DNA of 64,000 nucleotides from an uncultured Acetatifactor sp. Lineage in GTDB: Bacteria > Bacillota > Clostridia > Lachnospirales > Lachnospiraceae. Below the pieces are notes generated by a model. That model was not told the DNA's origin. It worked only from the letters and a program-made list of their open reading frames with translations, and did no database searches. Below, piece by piece: positions 18,801 to 25,773 of the stretch (position 1 is its first letter; each line of letters begins with the position of its first letter). The DNA lies in assembly GCA_934394815.1 (NCBI GenBank), contig CAKRRD010000001.1, forward strand, positions 186,001 to 250,000. The letters run 5' to 3'. A program made the position numbers and the translations under genes.

Positions 18801-19302
18801 TTCCTATCATGGATTCTCGGTACGGTATACGGGAAATACCGGTCTGCGCTGTACCTTCGGTATTGATACCACGAAAAAAGCCCAGTTGATCAGTGATTCC
18901 GGTCTGGTGGGATACCGCATCACGGAGATGGGAACGCTGATCATGCGTCCCGACCTCCACGCAAGTTACCCTATGGTCTATGGAAGCAACAAGTTGCAGG
19001 GAGGCAGAACCTACTATGTGGAAAACGGCAAAGTGTTCAACAAGGTGATCCGAACGGTCAACGGAAGAGATTATTTTGCGAACGTACTGACGAAGCTTCC
19101 GCCCCAGCGTTATGACACAGCCTATGTTTTCCGGCCTTATGCGGTAATGGAAAATAACGGCAGCAGAATAGTGATCTACGGACCGGAGATGTCCAGAAGC
19201 ATGTATACGGTCTGCAAACAAATTCTGGATCGTGGAGATTTCAAGCCCGGAACCTCAGGATACCAGTTCCTGAAAAACATTGTAGACACGGTAGAGCAGT
19301 AG
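15874..19302 (+). CDS. Secreted M6-like metalloprotease with Thr-Pro linker
   Basis: This 1142-residue protein follows AGGAG at 15863-15867. A signal peptide ends near RAEAAEQ. The N-terminal catalytic part contains a zinc motif HELLH (H210, E211, H214) in TVSHELLHSLGAPDLYR, then PVGIWDHMA, matching M6 (immune inhibitor A-like) proteases. Residues about 430-755 contain repeated Trp/Tyr-rich blades (ENGGDWKN, YADGQWNTVY, DGNTWTEQ) suggestive of a beta-propeller. A Thr-Pro linker (about 755-881) leads to a C-terminal domain of about 260 residues that I do not recognise. No cell-wall anchor is visible. Substrate unknown; context (lipoprotein before, Ser-Asp-rich membrane protein after) indicates a cell-surface module. 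Confidence 0.88.
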   Translation: MTHMKKSLLTIVLLVCSVLLWKPVRAEAAEQTVGNLVLMVDFADDTGYFQTNYKNCEAIYTKQSVNSVHSYISAISDGKVAVNSLFPQDNNDTFVPITLSKNCMEYTETDFITEVVNKVNDLCQAGQLANIEGLNTGNQEGCIDNVTFLVKVGDGQDDKSGPYYPHKADGAGQWELFGKKVAAYNVIPSTRLWITEGGTAYDWGYTTVSHELLHSLGAPDLYRTTGDTGEPVGIWDHMAAVSVPANYPLVYTRKDLGWIPEEDTPVVTQSGDYTLVPAENSSGTRAYILKTKLSSSQFFVVEYRVKTEAVGDGTRGYEYELPESGLIVYRVNTALADYTNATGENYMYVFRPGTQDSRDARETYVNEYGQTVSSVRKAAVGTTSRPTLGSADMDAPCTQDTIFYDDGSNSGIVISNVRYENGTATFHVEFPELEDDAYWLQQGQEVSGLQYPAISGSEDGTRLYLAGNYNGQAALYQSENGGDWKNIVTVSAMSPNIYDVIYANGQVYMLYIDTTGTLSVGRYADGQWNTVYTYDSGYYPNKASFMLEDGNVWVRAYASGKLRLVNIGASTELPAITVSKGEIANPTVFYRQGKWYAVYSDYLASGDTAKGRVACYDPAGSIWTDIYTINSLEKVQQAEACVVGDTVYIVAKSSGQNNVFMTWDGNTWTEQALNDIDMSTGFQLIVKDQIPYIIWNQGTILRARYLKNGVWTELANTISSDANAFAAFCGGGTLYVASSSLANCTTVRKMKTVEGMPDPDPNPTPTSSPTETPDPNPTQTPTPTETPDPNPTPTPSPTETPDPKPTQTPAPTETPNPKPTQTPAPTETPDPKPTQTPSPTATPDPNPTPIPVPTETQDPNPTPTPAPTETPDPNPTPTPVPEVGSGNVVITLPEGYDSSAKLYIDGVEYTSTAWQNDESKRLVAIGSTGPLGTTAETALMCRYNASGIPTGMYVWRLSYNGNYYTATAIPEFENLFSYHGFSVRYTGNTGLRCTFGIDTTKKAQLISDSGLVGYRITEMGTLIMRPDLHASYPMVYGSNKLQGGRTYYVENGKVFNKVIRTVNGRDYFANVLTKLPPQRYDTAYVFRPYAVMENNGSRIVIYGPEMSRSMYTVCKQILDRGDFKPGTSGYQFLKNIVDTVEQ
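18178..18513 (+). repeat. Eight tandem 42-bp units encoding a Thr-Pro linker
   Basis: Units begin at 18178, 18220, 18262, 18304, 18346, 18388, 18430 and 18472. Each encodes a 14-residue PTETPDPNPTPTPS-like unit. Variation between units is mostly N/K, Q/P and the last residue. A partial unit precedes the first full one. The in-frame period allows length variation. Confidence 0.92.
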
Positions 19303-19331
19303 GAAGTTAAGAATAAAAGGAGTTACAACAG

Positions 19332-20126
19332 ATGAAAAGTAAGAGAAGTACGGTATGGATCGTTCTTACATGTGTGCTGGCGGTGCTGGTATTTGTATTG
19401 GCAGCAGCATTGTATCATTCCTGGCAGGTAACTGTGAAACTTCAGACACAGCTTGCGGATGCACAGAATGACATGTGGGCGGAAGAAGTAGTTCAGGGGC
19501 AGCAGGAAACTGCTACAGCAGGCAGCATGCAGACGGTGCGTGTTATGAACGGAATATTACAGCAGCAGGATGGAAGCGGACAATGGGTAGACATAGCGCC
19601 CGTAGAAGAATTGCAGCAGGACGATCCTGTTCTGGCAGGCAGAAGCAAAATGCAGGAACTGATCGCACAGAACCGGGAAGCAGTACAAAACGGAACCGCC
19701 AGTGCGGAGCAGATTTCTCCTCTTTTTGCAAAACAGAGTATTCTGGCGGGAGCAGCATTGGCCTCCGCATCCCAAGTGCAGAGTGCAACAGAGAAAACCG
19801 CAGCACAAACGGTAAAACCGGCCAACAATACCACAACCACCGTTGCACCTGTGGCAACACCGGTACCAACACAGCAGCCGGCAATCAACAACGACAACGA
19901 CAACGACAACGACGATTCGGATGACAGCAGTTCCGATAGCGGTTCCTCCGACAGCGGAAACTCGGATAACAGTAGTTCTGACAATGGCAGCTCCGACAAC
20001 GGCAGTTCCGATAGCGGATCTTCCGATAGTGGCTCCGACAGCGGTTCCGATGACAGCGGCGCCAGCGATGATTCCTCTGATAGTGGAGACGGCGAAGATG
20101 TGGGATGGACAGACGAAGTGCTGTAA
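19332..20126 (+). CDS. Membrane-anchored Ser-Asp-rich surface protein
   Basis: This 264-residue protein follows AAGGAG. One N-terminal transmembrane segment (about residues 8-30, WIVLTCVLAVLVFVLAAALY) orients the rest outside. Residues 30-150 are Gln/Ala-rich and possibly helical (VKLQTQLADAQ). A Thr/Pro/Val stretch leads to an Asn-Asp run and then about 70 residues of Ser-Asp-Gly repeats (nucleotides about 19887-20095). It ends DVGWTDEVL with no LPXTG sorting signal. Ser-Asp repeats of this sort act as extended stalks in other Gram-positive surface proteins and can be glycosylated. It is the third gene of the lipoprotein-protease operon. Large reverse-strand frames here are artefacts of the repeat. 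Confidence 0.8.
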   Translation: MKSKRSTVWIVLTCVLAVLVFVLAAALYHSWQVTVKLQTQLADAQNDMWAEEVVQGQQETATAGSMQTVRVMNGILQQQDGSGQWVDIAPVEELQQDDPVLAGRSKMQELIAQNREAVQNGTASAEQISPLFAKQSILAGAALASASQVQSATEKTAAQTVKPANNTTTTVAPVATPVPTQQPAINNDNDNDNDDSDDSSSDSGSSDSGNSDNSSSDNGSSDNGSSDSGSSDSGSDSGSDDSGASDDSSDSGDGEDVGWTDEVL

Positions 20127-20148
20127 GAATTTGAAATAGAAAGAATAA

Positions 20149-20207
20149 TAAAGAGTGAATACTTCATGTGGAGAAAGAAATGCATGGTTATTCACTCTTT
20201 ATTTTTA
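20149..20207 (+). terminator. Rho-independent terminator
   Basis: AAAGAGTGAATA (20150-20161) pairs perfectly with TATTCACTCTTT (20189-20200), followed by ATTTTTA. It ends the lipoprotein-protease-Ser-Asp operon and marks the left border of the A+T-rich cassette. Confidence 0.85.
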
Positions 20208-20373
20208 TAAGGAAGTTTTAAAATAAACATATTTCGATAAAACGAAGCGAGATTACAATTAAATCGAAATAAAGTATATAGAAGAATGTAGTATAATGTA
20301 AATAAATTAAAAGCCGCTGAAATAATGGCTGTAACTCGTTAATGTTTGAAGAGAAAGGGACAGAGGGACAAGC

Positions 20374-20919
20374 ATGAAAACTATTTTGCTTTCAGGAGTG
20401 CACGGCGTTGGAAAGGGATTCTTTTTGGATAAAGTTAAAGAGTATTTGCAAAATTACAGTATATGCTCTGCCAGTAGTTTAATTGCAAGATATCAACAGG
20501 TGGCCGATGCCGGATATAAAAAAGTGAAAGATGTAAGCAAAAATCAGGATATTTTAATTAAAGCAATCAAGGATAAACGCAGTAGTGATACAAAGGATAT
20601 TATTATAGATGGTCATATATGCATCTTTAATGCGGAAGGTGAAGTAGAACGTATTCCAGAGTATTTTTTTAAGGATGTGCCTATAGTTGGAATTATTCTT
20701 TTACAAGATGAACCGGAGCTTATTTATGAGAGAATAAATCAACGAGATTCCGAGAGGATTAATATATCAGATTTGCAAAGAATGCAGGAGGAAGAACAAA
20801 AGTATGCACAGGAGTTAGAAGAAAAGCTAGGAATTAGTTGTATGATAGTAACACATCAATACACAGGAAAGCAATTTGAAAATATACTGAATGGAATGGG
20901 GGCAAATAATGCTGAATAA
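20374..20919 (+). CDS. P-loop kinase-like ATP-binding protein
   Basis: This 181-residue protein sits behind GAGAAAGGGACAGAGGGAC. The N-terminus carries a P-loop, GVHGVGKG (residues 8-15), that lacks the usual Ser/Thr after Lys. The size and a later Arg-rich segment (ERINQRDSERINIS, about 116-129) resemble the lid of small nucleoside/nucleotide kinases such as adenylate or cytidylate kinase. A Glu-rich helix (MQEEEQKYAQELEEKLG) follows. Codon use is strongly A+T-rich compared with all surrounding operons. It overlaps the next gene by 11 bases, so the two are likely translationally coupled. Substrate unknown; the kinase role is inferred from the fold signature only. Confidence 0.72.
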   Translation: MKTILLSGVHGVGKGFFLDKVKEYLQNYSICSASSLIARYQQVADAGYKKVKDVSKNQDILIKAIKDKRSSDTKDIIIDGHICIFNAEGEVERIPEYFFKDVPIVGIILLQDEPELIYERINQRDSERINISDLQRMQEEEQKYAQELEEKLGISCMIVTHQYTGKQFENILNGMGANNAE

Positions 20920-21952
20920 TATAGTATGCAGAACATTTTCGGAAATCGATCTAAAGGATCCGTTTTTTCAATCCTTAAGAGAGGACTATTTAGAATTTGA
21001 TGAGTGGTTTAAAAGAAAAGGAAACCAGAAAGCATTCGTACAATATGAAAACAATAGAATAACAGGTTTTTTATATTTAAAAACAGAAGAGAACGTAGTG
21101 GGGGATGTGATTCCACATATTTATGCAAACAAAATTCTTAAAGTTGGAACGTTTAAAATAGACGCACATGGCACAAAAATGGGAGAGCAATTCATAAAAG
21201 TTATTATAGATTGTGCGATGACTGAAAATGTGGATATGTGCTATGTTACAATTTATGAAAAACATCAATCTTTGATTGCGCTGGTTCAACAATTCGGGTT
21301 TGAACTGTATGGAACTAAGGGAGAAGGGGTATATGAAGAGAAAGTATATGTAAAACAAATGAAGAAAATAACAGGAAATATCAATAAAGACTTTCCATTT
21401 GTTGATTGTGGAGGAAGGAAAAAGTATTTATTAGGTATTTACCCTAGGTATCATTCAATTATGTTTCCGGATTCTATTTTGACAACTGAAAATAGAAATA
21501 TAATAACAGATGTATCATATACGAATTCAATACATAAAATATATGTATGTACAATGGATGGAGTAGAAAAACTAAAACATGGAGATATTGTGGTTTTATA
21601 TAGAACCGCAGAGGAGGGAAAAAGCGCAGAATATTCGGCCGTTGCAACATCAATTTGTGTTGTTGAAAATATAAAAATGCAGAATGAATTTGAATGTTTT
21701 GATGAATTTTACAAATATGCAAGTAAATACAGCGTATTTGATAAAGCAGACTTGCTTTACTGGTATAAAAGAGGTTGCTGTAAGGCCATCCAAATGACAT
21801 ATAATGCAGCATTCAAAAAGAGAATTATACGACATGATTTAATAGAAAATATAGGGTTGGAGCGTAATCAATATTGGGGATTTTTTGAACTCATGGATAA
21901 AGAATTTTATAAAATTGCACAAATTGGTGGTGTTGCTAACATACTGCGTTGA
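20909..21952 (+). CDS. GNAT acetyltransferase fused to a PUA/ASCH-like domain
   Basis: This 347-residue protein has ATG 20909 behind TGGGGGC, preferred to an ATG 18 bases upstream. The N-terminal 150 residues fit a GNAT acyltransferase: GFLYLKTEENV, then a helix-rich centre and LVQQFGFELYGTKGEG, the typical last GNAT elements. The C-terminal half begins KKYLLGIYPRYHSIMFPDS. It contains LKHGDIVVLYRTAEEG and a Tyr/Lys-rich helical segment, which I read as a PUA/ASCH-type domain of the kind that binds RNA or modified bases. It belongs to the A+T-rich cassette with the kinase-like gene before it and an ASCH gene after it. Function unknown; a role in RNA or nucleotide modification or in defence is speculation. 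Confidence 0.68.
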   Translation: MLNNIVCRTFSEIDLKDPFFQSLREDYLEFDEWFKRKGNQKAFVQYENNRITGFLYLKTEENVVGDVIPHIYANKILKVGTFKIDAHGTKMGEQFIKVIIDCAMTENVDMCYVTIYEKHQSLIALVQQFGFELYGTKGEGVYEEKVYVKQMKKITGNINKDFPFVDCGGRKKYLLGIYPRYHSIMFPDSILTTENRNIITDVSYTNSIHKIYVCTMDGVEKLKHGDIVVLYRTAEEGKSAEYSAVATSICVVENIKMQNEFECFDEFYKYASKYSVFDKADLLYWYKRGCCKAIQMTYNAAFKKRIIRHDLIENIGLERNQYWGFFELMDKEFYKIAQIGGVANILR

Positions 21953-21979
21953 AATAGAACAAATGTTTGCAAAAATGAA

Positions 21980-22008
21980 TTGCGTTAGAGTTCTGATAGA
22001 AGTATAAT
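21980..22008 (+). promoter_or_regulatory. Sigma-A promoter for the ASCH gene
   Basis: TTGCGT (21980-21985), a 17-base spacer and a perfect TATAAT (22003-22008). The ASCH gene therefore probably has its own transcript in addition to any read-through. Confidence 0.72.
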
Positions 22009-22052
22009 AGTATCAAGTGTATTGATAATATGAATGAATTGGAGTGAGCAAA

Positions 22053-22430
22053 ATGTGTGCAATATTACTATCAATTAATCCGCAGCATGTTGAAAAAATT
22101 TTAAATGGAACTAAAAGATATGAATTTAGGAAGAACGTATGTAAAAAACAGGTGGATAAAATTGTTATATATTCGACAACCCCTATTATGAAAGTTGTAG
22201 GGGAGGCAAAAGTAGAGGACGTTTTGATTGATAATCCTGAAAGTATTTGGAAAAAAACGGAGGAAAAATCTGGTATTGATAAGAAATTTTTTGATCAATA
22301 TTATAAAGGAAGAGAACAAGCTGTCGCATATAAATTGGCAAATGTTATAGAATATAGTGAGCCGAAGAAATTGAAGGACTATGGCATTAACAATGCACCA
22401 CAGTCATTTCAATATATAGAAGAAATGTAG
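22053..22430 (+). CDS. ASCH/PUA-like domain protein
   Basis: This 125-residue protein starts at ATG 22053 behind GGAGTGAGCAAA. An in-frame GTG at 22044 overlaps that ribosome site and is less likely. Diagnostic ASCH features are LLSINPQHVEKILNGTKRYE followed by FRK, and KIVIYSTTPIMKVVGEAKV. ASCH domains have the PUA fold; characterised members bind RNA or hydrolyse N4-acetylcytidine. This single-domain form resembles the N-terminal PUA-like part of some predicted regulators. It is the last gene of the A+T-rich cassette and is closed by a strong hairpin terminator. A partnership with the GNAT-PUA protein upstream is suggested by position only. Confidence 0.78.
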   Translation: MCAILLSINPQHVEKILNGTKRYEFRKNVCKKQVDKIVIYSTTPIMKVVGEAKVEDVLIDNPESIWKKTEEKSGIDKKFFDQYYKGREQAVAYKLANVIEYSEPKKLKDYGINNAPQSFQYIEEM

Positions 22431-22449
22431 AAGTGATGTCAGATGATTA

Positions 22450-22487
22450 AAAATCCTCCTCTTACTCGAGAGGAGGATTCTCTTTGT
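22450..22487. terminator. Bidirectional terminator between the ASCH gene and pseB
   Basis: AATCCTCCTCT (22452-22462) and AGAGGAGGATT (22469-22479) form a perfect 11-bp stem. A-rich sequence lies on the left and CTCTTTG on the right. It separates two convergent genes and can serve both. Confidence 0.85.
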
Positions 22488-22509
22488 TACTACAAATTGT
22501 CTTATAACT

Positions 22510-23508
22510 TTATTTCTCCAAATCAATAGTCTTCAACAATTCTCGAATCTGCTCCACACTCAGCCATTCGGTATTATTCCCGGAACTGTAGGAGAAGCCT
22601 TCGGCTACTCTTTTGCCGGTAGGAACAGCACGTTTGGATTCGCTCCATACCATCTGGGGATACACGATAAAATGCTTGTCATATTCGTAAGTATTCAGGG
22701 AATCTTCCACCGTTACCATAATCTCATGCAGCTTCTCACCTTCGCGGATTCCGACTTCCGGCATTTCGCATCCAGGCAGCATGGCCTGTGCCAGATCTGT
22801 GATCTTGAAGGAAGGAATCTTGGAGATGAAGGTTTCGCCGCCCTTGGATTCTTCCAGAGCCTTGATTACCAGTTCCACACCCTGCTGCAGGCTGATCCAG
22901 AAACGGGTCATGCGGTAATCAGTGATGGGAAGTTCAGTACCGCCGTTTTTGATAATGTTGTGGAAGAACGGAATAACGGACCCACGGCTTCCGGCCACAT
23001 TGCCATAACGAACGATGGAGAAGCAGATGTCTTTGCTTCCGGCATAGGCGTTGGCTGCGATGAACAGCTTATCGGATACCAGCTTGGTACCGCCATACAG
23101 GTTTACCGGATTCACGGCTTTATCTGTGGACAGAGCAACCACTTTCTTTACACCGGTATCCAGTGCAGCATCAATTACATTCTGCGCACCGTGGATGTTG
23201 GTTTTGATCGCCTCTGCGGGATTGTACTCGCAGGCAGGAACCTGCTTCAGGGCTGCGGCATGAATGACATAATCCACGCCTTCGAAGGCTCTGGTCAGGC
23301 GCTCCTTGTCTCTGACATCGCCGATGAAGAAACGGAGCTTACCGGCATACTGCTTGAACTCATTCTGCATGATGAACTGCTTGAACTCATCACGGGAATA
23401 AATAATGATCTTCTTGGGATTATAGTGATCCAACACGTATTTGGTAAATGCCTTACCGAAACTGCCGGTACCACCTGTGATCAAAATGGATTTATCATCT
23501 AATAACAT
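22510..23508 (-). CDS. pseB: UDP-GlcNAc 4,6-dehydratase (5-inverting), pseudaminic acid pathway
   Basis: This 332-residue protein starts at the ATG whose complement is 23506-23508, five bases after GAGGA; a start 39 bases further up lacks a ribosome site. The sequence tracks PseB closely: ITGGTGSFGKAF (residues 10-21), IYSRDEFKQ, RFFIGDVRDKERL, HAAALKQVPACEYNP, the active-site stretch STDKAVNPVNLYGGTK (D129, K130, Y138, K142) and RYGNVAGSRGSV. It makes UDP-2-acetamido-2,6-dideoxy-L-arabino-hex-4-ulose from UDP-GlcNAc, the first step to pseudaminic acid. It lies apart from pseC (27317) and about 30 kb from pseF/H/I/G. Length matches characterised PseB proteins. Confidence 0.95.
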   Translation of the reverse strand: MLLDDKSILITGGTGSFGKAFTKYVLDHYNPKKIIIYSRDEFKQFIMQNEFKQYAGKLRFFIGDVRDKERLTRAFEGVDYVIHAAALKQVPACEYNPAEAIKTNIHGAQNVIDAALDTGVKKVVALSTDKAVNPVNLYGGTKLVSDKLFIAANAYAGSKDICFSIVRYGNVAGSRGSVIPFFHNIIKNGGTELPITDYRMTRFWISLQQGVELVIKALEESKGGETFISKIPSFKITDLAQAMLPGCEMPEVGIREGEKLHEIMVTVEDSLNTYEYDKHFIVYPQMVWSESKRAVPTGKRVAEGFSYSSGNNTEWLSVEQIRELLKTIDLEK

Positions 23509-23613
23509 AACGTCCTCACTTTCGCAACTCAAATTCCTACTCATCATAACATATTATGTGGAAAAACGCAATTCTTACGCCGCACACACAATTTAAAAGT
23601 TTTTTGTAAGATT

Positions 23614-23642
23614 TTGTCGATTCCTGTCATGTACTTTATAGA
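23614..23642 (+). promoter_or_regulatory. Sigma-A-type promoter for the XRE regulator
   Basis: TTGTCG (23614-23619), a 17-base spacer and TATAGA (23637-23642), 32 bases before the regulator's ATG. The divergent pseB promoter must also lie in the 23509-23674 interval but I cannot place it firmly. Confidence 0.55.
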
Positions 23643-23674
23643 GATATAAATATAAGACAAAGGCGGTAGAGAAT

Positions 23675-24019
23675 ATGTACAACACCAAAGAAAAATGTGC
23701 GGACATAGCCAGAAAATTTAAGCAATTATGTAATGACAGAGGAACCACTTCTTACAAGATCGCGCAGCAATCCGGGCTGTCTTCGTCCACAGTAAGCTGT
23801 TTTCTGGTGGGGAAAACAATTCCCAGGATAGACACCATGATGATACTTTGTAATGAATTGGGTGTTTCCGTGACAGATATCTTTGAAGAGCGGGAAATGG
23901 CGGAAGCACAGACACGGGATGAAGAAATGGTATTGAAAACTTACCGCAACCTTCCGGCAGGCAAAAAGGAATCCCTGCAGCGCTATCTCAGAATGCTGGA
24001 TCAGTATACGGAAAAATAG
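23675..24019 (+). CDS. XRE-family helix-turn-helix regulator
   Basis: This 114-residue protein follows AAAGGCGGTAGAGAAT. Residues about 9-65 are a Cro/CI-type helix-turn-helix: SYKIAQQSGLSSSTVSCFLVGKTIPRIDTMMILCNE, then LGVSVTDIFEE, the usual end of this domain. The C-terminal 45 residues are helical and charged (KKESLQRYLRMLDQYTEK) and may dimerise. It is transcribed divergently from pseB and sits 81 bases before a GT39-like gene, so it could regulate the pse region; no operator repeats were identified. Such small XRE proteins are common, so a specific pse role is inference. Confidence 0.85.
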   Translation: MYNTKEKCADIARKFKQLCNDRGTTSYKIAQQSGLSSSTVSCFLVGKTIPRIDTMMILCNELGVSVTDIFEEREMAEAQTRDEEMVLKTYRNLPAGKKESLQRYLRMLDQYTEK

Positions 24020-24100
24020 ACGACAAACATGGGATTCTGTGCTATGATGTGATAGTATCTGTGGAAAATTAACAGAAGTTCGAAAGGGATATTTACTATC

Positions 24101-25726
24101 ATGAACAGAAGGGCAGACTACTTTACCGCAATGATCTCTGATAAGAAAAAAAGACGCATTCTCTTCTGGGGCATCCTTGCGCTGGCTGTACTACTGCGCT
24201 GCATCCGGTTTGCCGCGGTGCCGGACGGGATCAATCAGGATGAGGCTATGGGAGCAATGGATGCCTGGGCGTTGTCAAAATACGGAACCGACAGATATGG
24301 TACTTTTCTGCCGGTTCATTTTACTGCATGGAAATACAGTCAGATGAGTGTCCTGCTGTCCTATTGCATGATCCCGTTTATAAAAATCTTCGGATTCCAC
24401 ACGATAACAGTGCGGCTTCCGATGCTGATAATTTCCTCCGGTGCCGTTGCACTGGTATATCTGGTGGGGAGAGAACTGTTTGATGAACGGATCGGCATGG
24501 TGGCAATGCTGCTTACGGCGGTGAATCCCTGGCAGTTTATGCAGAGCAGATGGTCTCTGGACTGCAATCTGTTCCCTCATGTCTTTTTGCTGGCCTTCTA
24601 TTTACTGCTTCTGGGGCTGAAAAAAAGAAGATATCTGTATATATCCATGCTGTTTTTCGGCCTGACCTTTTACTGTTATGGAGTTGCGGCCTATTCCGTT
24701 ACCGCCTTTCTCTTTGTCTTCTTCGTGTGGTGTCTGTGGAAACGCCAGTTGAAATTCCGGGAAGGATTGCTCTGTGCGGTGCTCTTTACCATAGTGGCGC
24801 TGCCGGAGGTCATAGTCCTCGGAATCAACGCCATACATTTCGGGAAGACCATAGAAACACCGTTTTTCACCATGCCCTATTTCCCAGACAGTCTGCGGAG
24901 TGCAGACATTCTGCTGATGAACTTTTCCTTTGCACAGCTGGGGAAGAATGCCTGGGCATTGTTCCGTCATGTGTTTTTACAGCTGCCGGATATTTTCTTT
25001 AATTCCATTCCGGCATTCGGCCCGTTGTATCATGTCTCGATTCCGTTTGTTTTTGCCGGGATCATTGTATTTACCGGGGCTTTGTTCCGGGAGAAAAATG
25101 TGGAAAAACAGACACAGATGCTGGCACTGTGGGGATTTCTGGTTACCGGGATCTGGGTCGGTCTGATCACTTATGAAGTGAACATTAACCGTGTGAATAT
25201 TATTTTCTACCCGCTGATTCTGCTGTGTGCCTACGGAATCACATTGGCAGTTGACAGGTGGAAGAAGCTGCTGCCTGTCATTGGTATTGCTTACGGACTC
25301 AGCGCAGTTCTGTTCTTCGGCACTTATTTTACCGGCTATGCGGAAGAAAGCAGACAGTATTACAACAGAGATTTCCTGGATGCTGTGGCGGAAGCGGACA
25401 GCATGGAAGAGTATGAGGAACTGTACATTACCGGCAATCTCGGCTGGCAGTTCAATCAGGCGGCAACAGAGATCCTGACACAATATGTCTGCAAAACAGA
25501 TGCACAGTATTATCAGGAGAAGACCAATATTTCCAACGGAAGAGAACTTCCGGCCTATTCCGAGAGATACCATTACATCTATCCGGAAAAAATGGGAAAT
25601 GAACTGGCGGAGACGGCACGGGACGGCTTATTGGTACTTTACCGGGGAGACTTGCAATACCTGGATTTTCCCTACGAAGTCGTTGACACGGTGGGAGAAT
25701 ATTTCCTGATTACCGTGCAGAAATAA
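24101..25726 (+). CDS. GT39/ArnT-like membrane glycosyltransferase
   Basis: This 541-residue polytopic protein sits behind GAAAGGGATATTTACTATC. The first extracytoplasmic loop carries the acidic signature PDGINQDEAMGAMDAWAL. It is followed by FLPVHFTAWKYSQMSVLLSY and a run of hydrophobic helices containing AVNPWQFMQSRWSLDCNL. These are typical of PMT_2/ArnT-type GT-C enzymes that use polyprenyl-phosphate sugars. The C-terminal about 130 residues are soluble and extracytoplasmic. It is clearly paralogous to the protein at 46856, sharing the same D-E-A loop and N-P-W segments. Sugar and acceptor are unknown. Confidence 0.82.
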   Translation: MNRRADYFTAMISDKKKRRILFWGILALAVLLRCIRFAAVPDGINQDEAMGAMDAWALSKYGTDRYGTFLPVHFTAWKYSQMSVLLSYCMIPFIKIFGFHTITVRLPMLIISSGAVALVYLVGRELFDERIGMVAMLLTAVNPWQFMQSRWSLDCNLFPHVFLLAFYLLLLGLKKRRYLYISMLFFGLTFYCYGVAAYSVTAFLFVFFVWCLWKRQLKFREGLLCAVLFTIVALPEVIVLGINAIHFGKTIETPFFTMPYFPDSLRSADILLMNFSFAQLGKNAWALFRHVFLQLPDIFFNSIPAFGPLYHVSIPFVFAGIIVFTGALFREKNVEKQTQMLALWGFLVTGIWVGLITYEVNINRVNIIFYPLILLCAYGITLAVDRWKKLLPVIGIAYGLSAVLFFGTYFTGYAEESRQYYNRDFLDAVAEADSMEEYEELYITGNLGWQFNQAATEILTQYVCKTDAQYYQEKTNISNGRELPAYSERYHYIYPEKMGNELAETARDGLLVLYRGDLQYLDFPYEVVDTVGEYFLITVQK

Positions 25727-25740
25727 GATTAAGAAAAGCA

Positions 25741-25773
25741 AAGGCTTTAGGGGAGAACCTCCTCTAAAGCCTT
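25741..25773. terminator. Convergent terminator overlapping the SGNH gene stop
   Basis: AAGGCTTTAGGGGAG (25741-25755) pairs with CTCCTCTAAAGCCTT (25759-25773), with one G-T wobble and a 3-base loop. On the minus strand it is followed by a T-rich run. The stop codon of the minus-strand SGNH gene (25747-25749) lies inside the left arm. Confidence 0.78.

Noticed and set aside
18172..19221. 349-residue minus-strand open frame
   Set aside because: It lies wholly inside the M6-like protease gene; the Arg/Gly-rich repeats are the reverse reading of the Thr-Pro linker, and it has no ribosome site or family signature.
19493..20185. 230-residue minus-strand Ser/Leu/Glu-rich frame
   Set aside because: Reverse reading of the Ser-Asp repeat; low complexity explains the lack of stops.
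20374..22430. Insertion sequence or prophage remnant
   Set aside because: The segment is A+T-rich but contains no transposase, integrase or terminal inverted repeats that I can see.
22672..23502. 276-residue plus-strand open frame
   Set aside because: Antisense to pseB, which has a complete SDR signature and a good ribosome site.
24020..24048. Promoter ACGACA-17-TATGAT before the GT39-like gene
   Set aside because: The -35 match is weak and overlaps the end of the regulator gene; read-through from the XRE promoter is equally likely.
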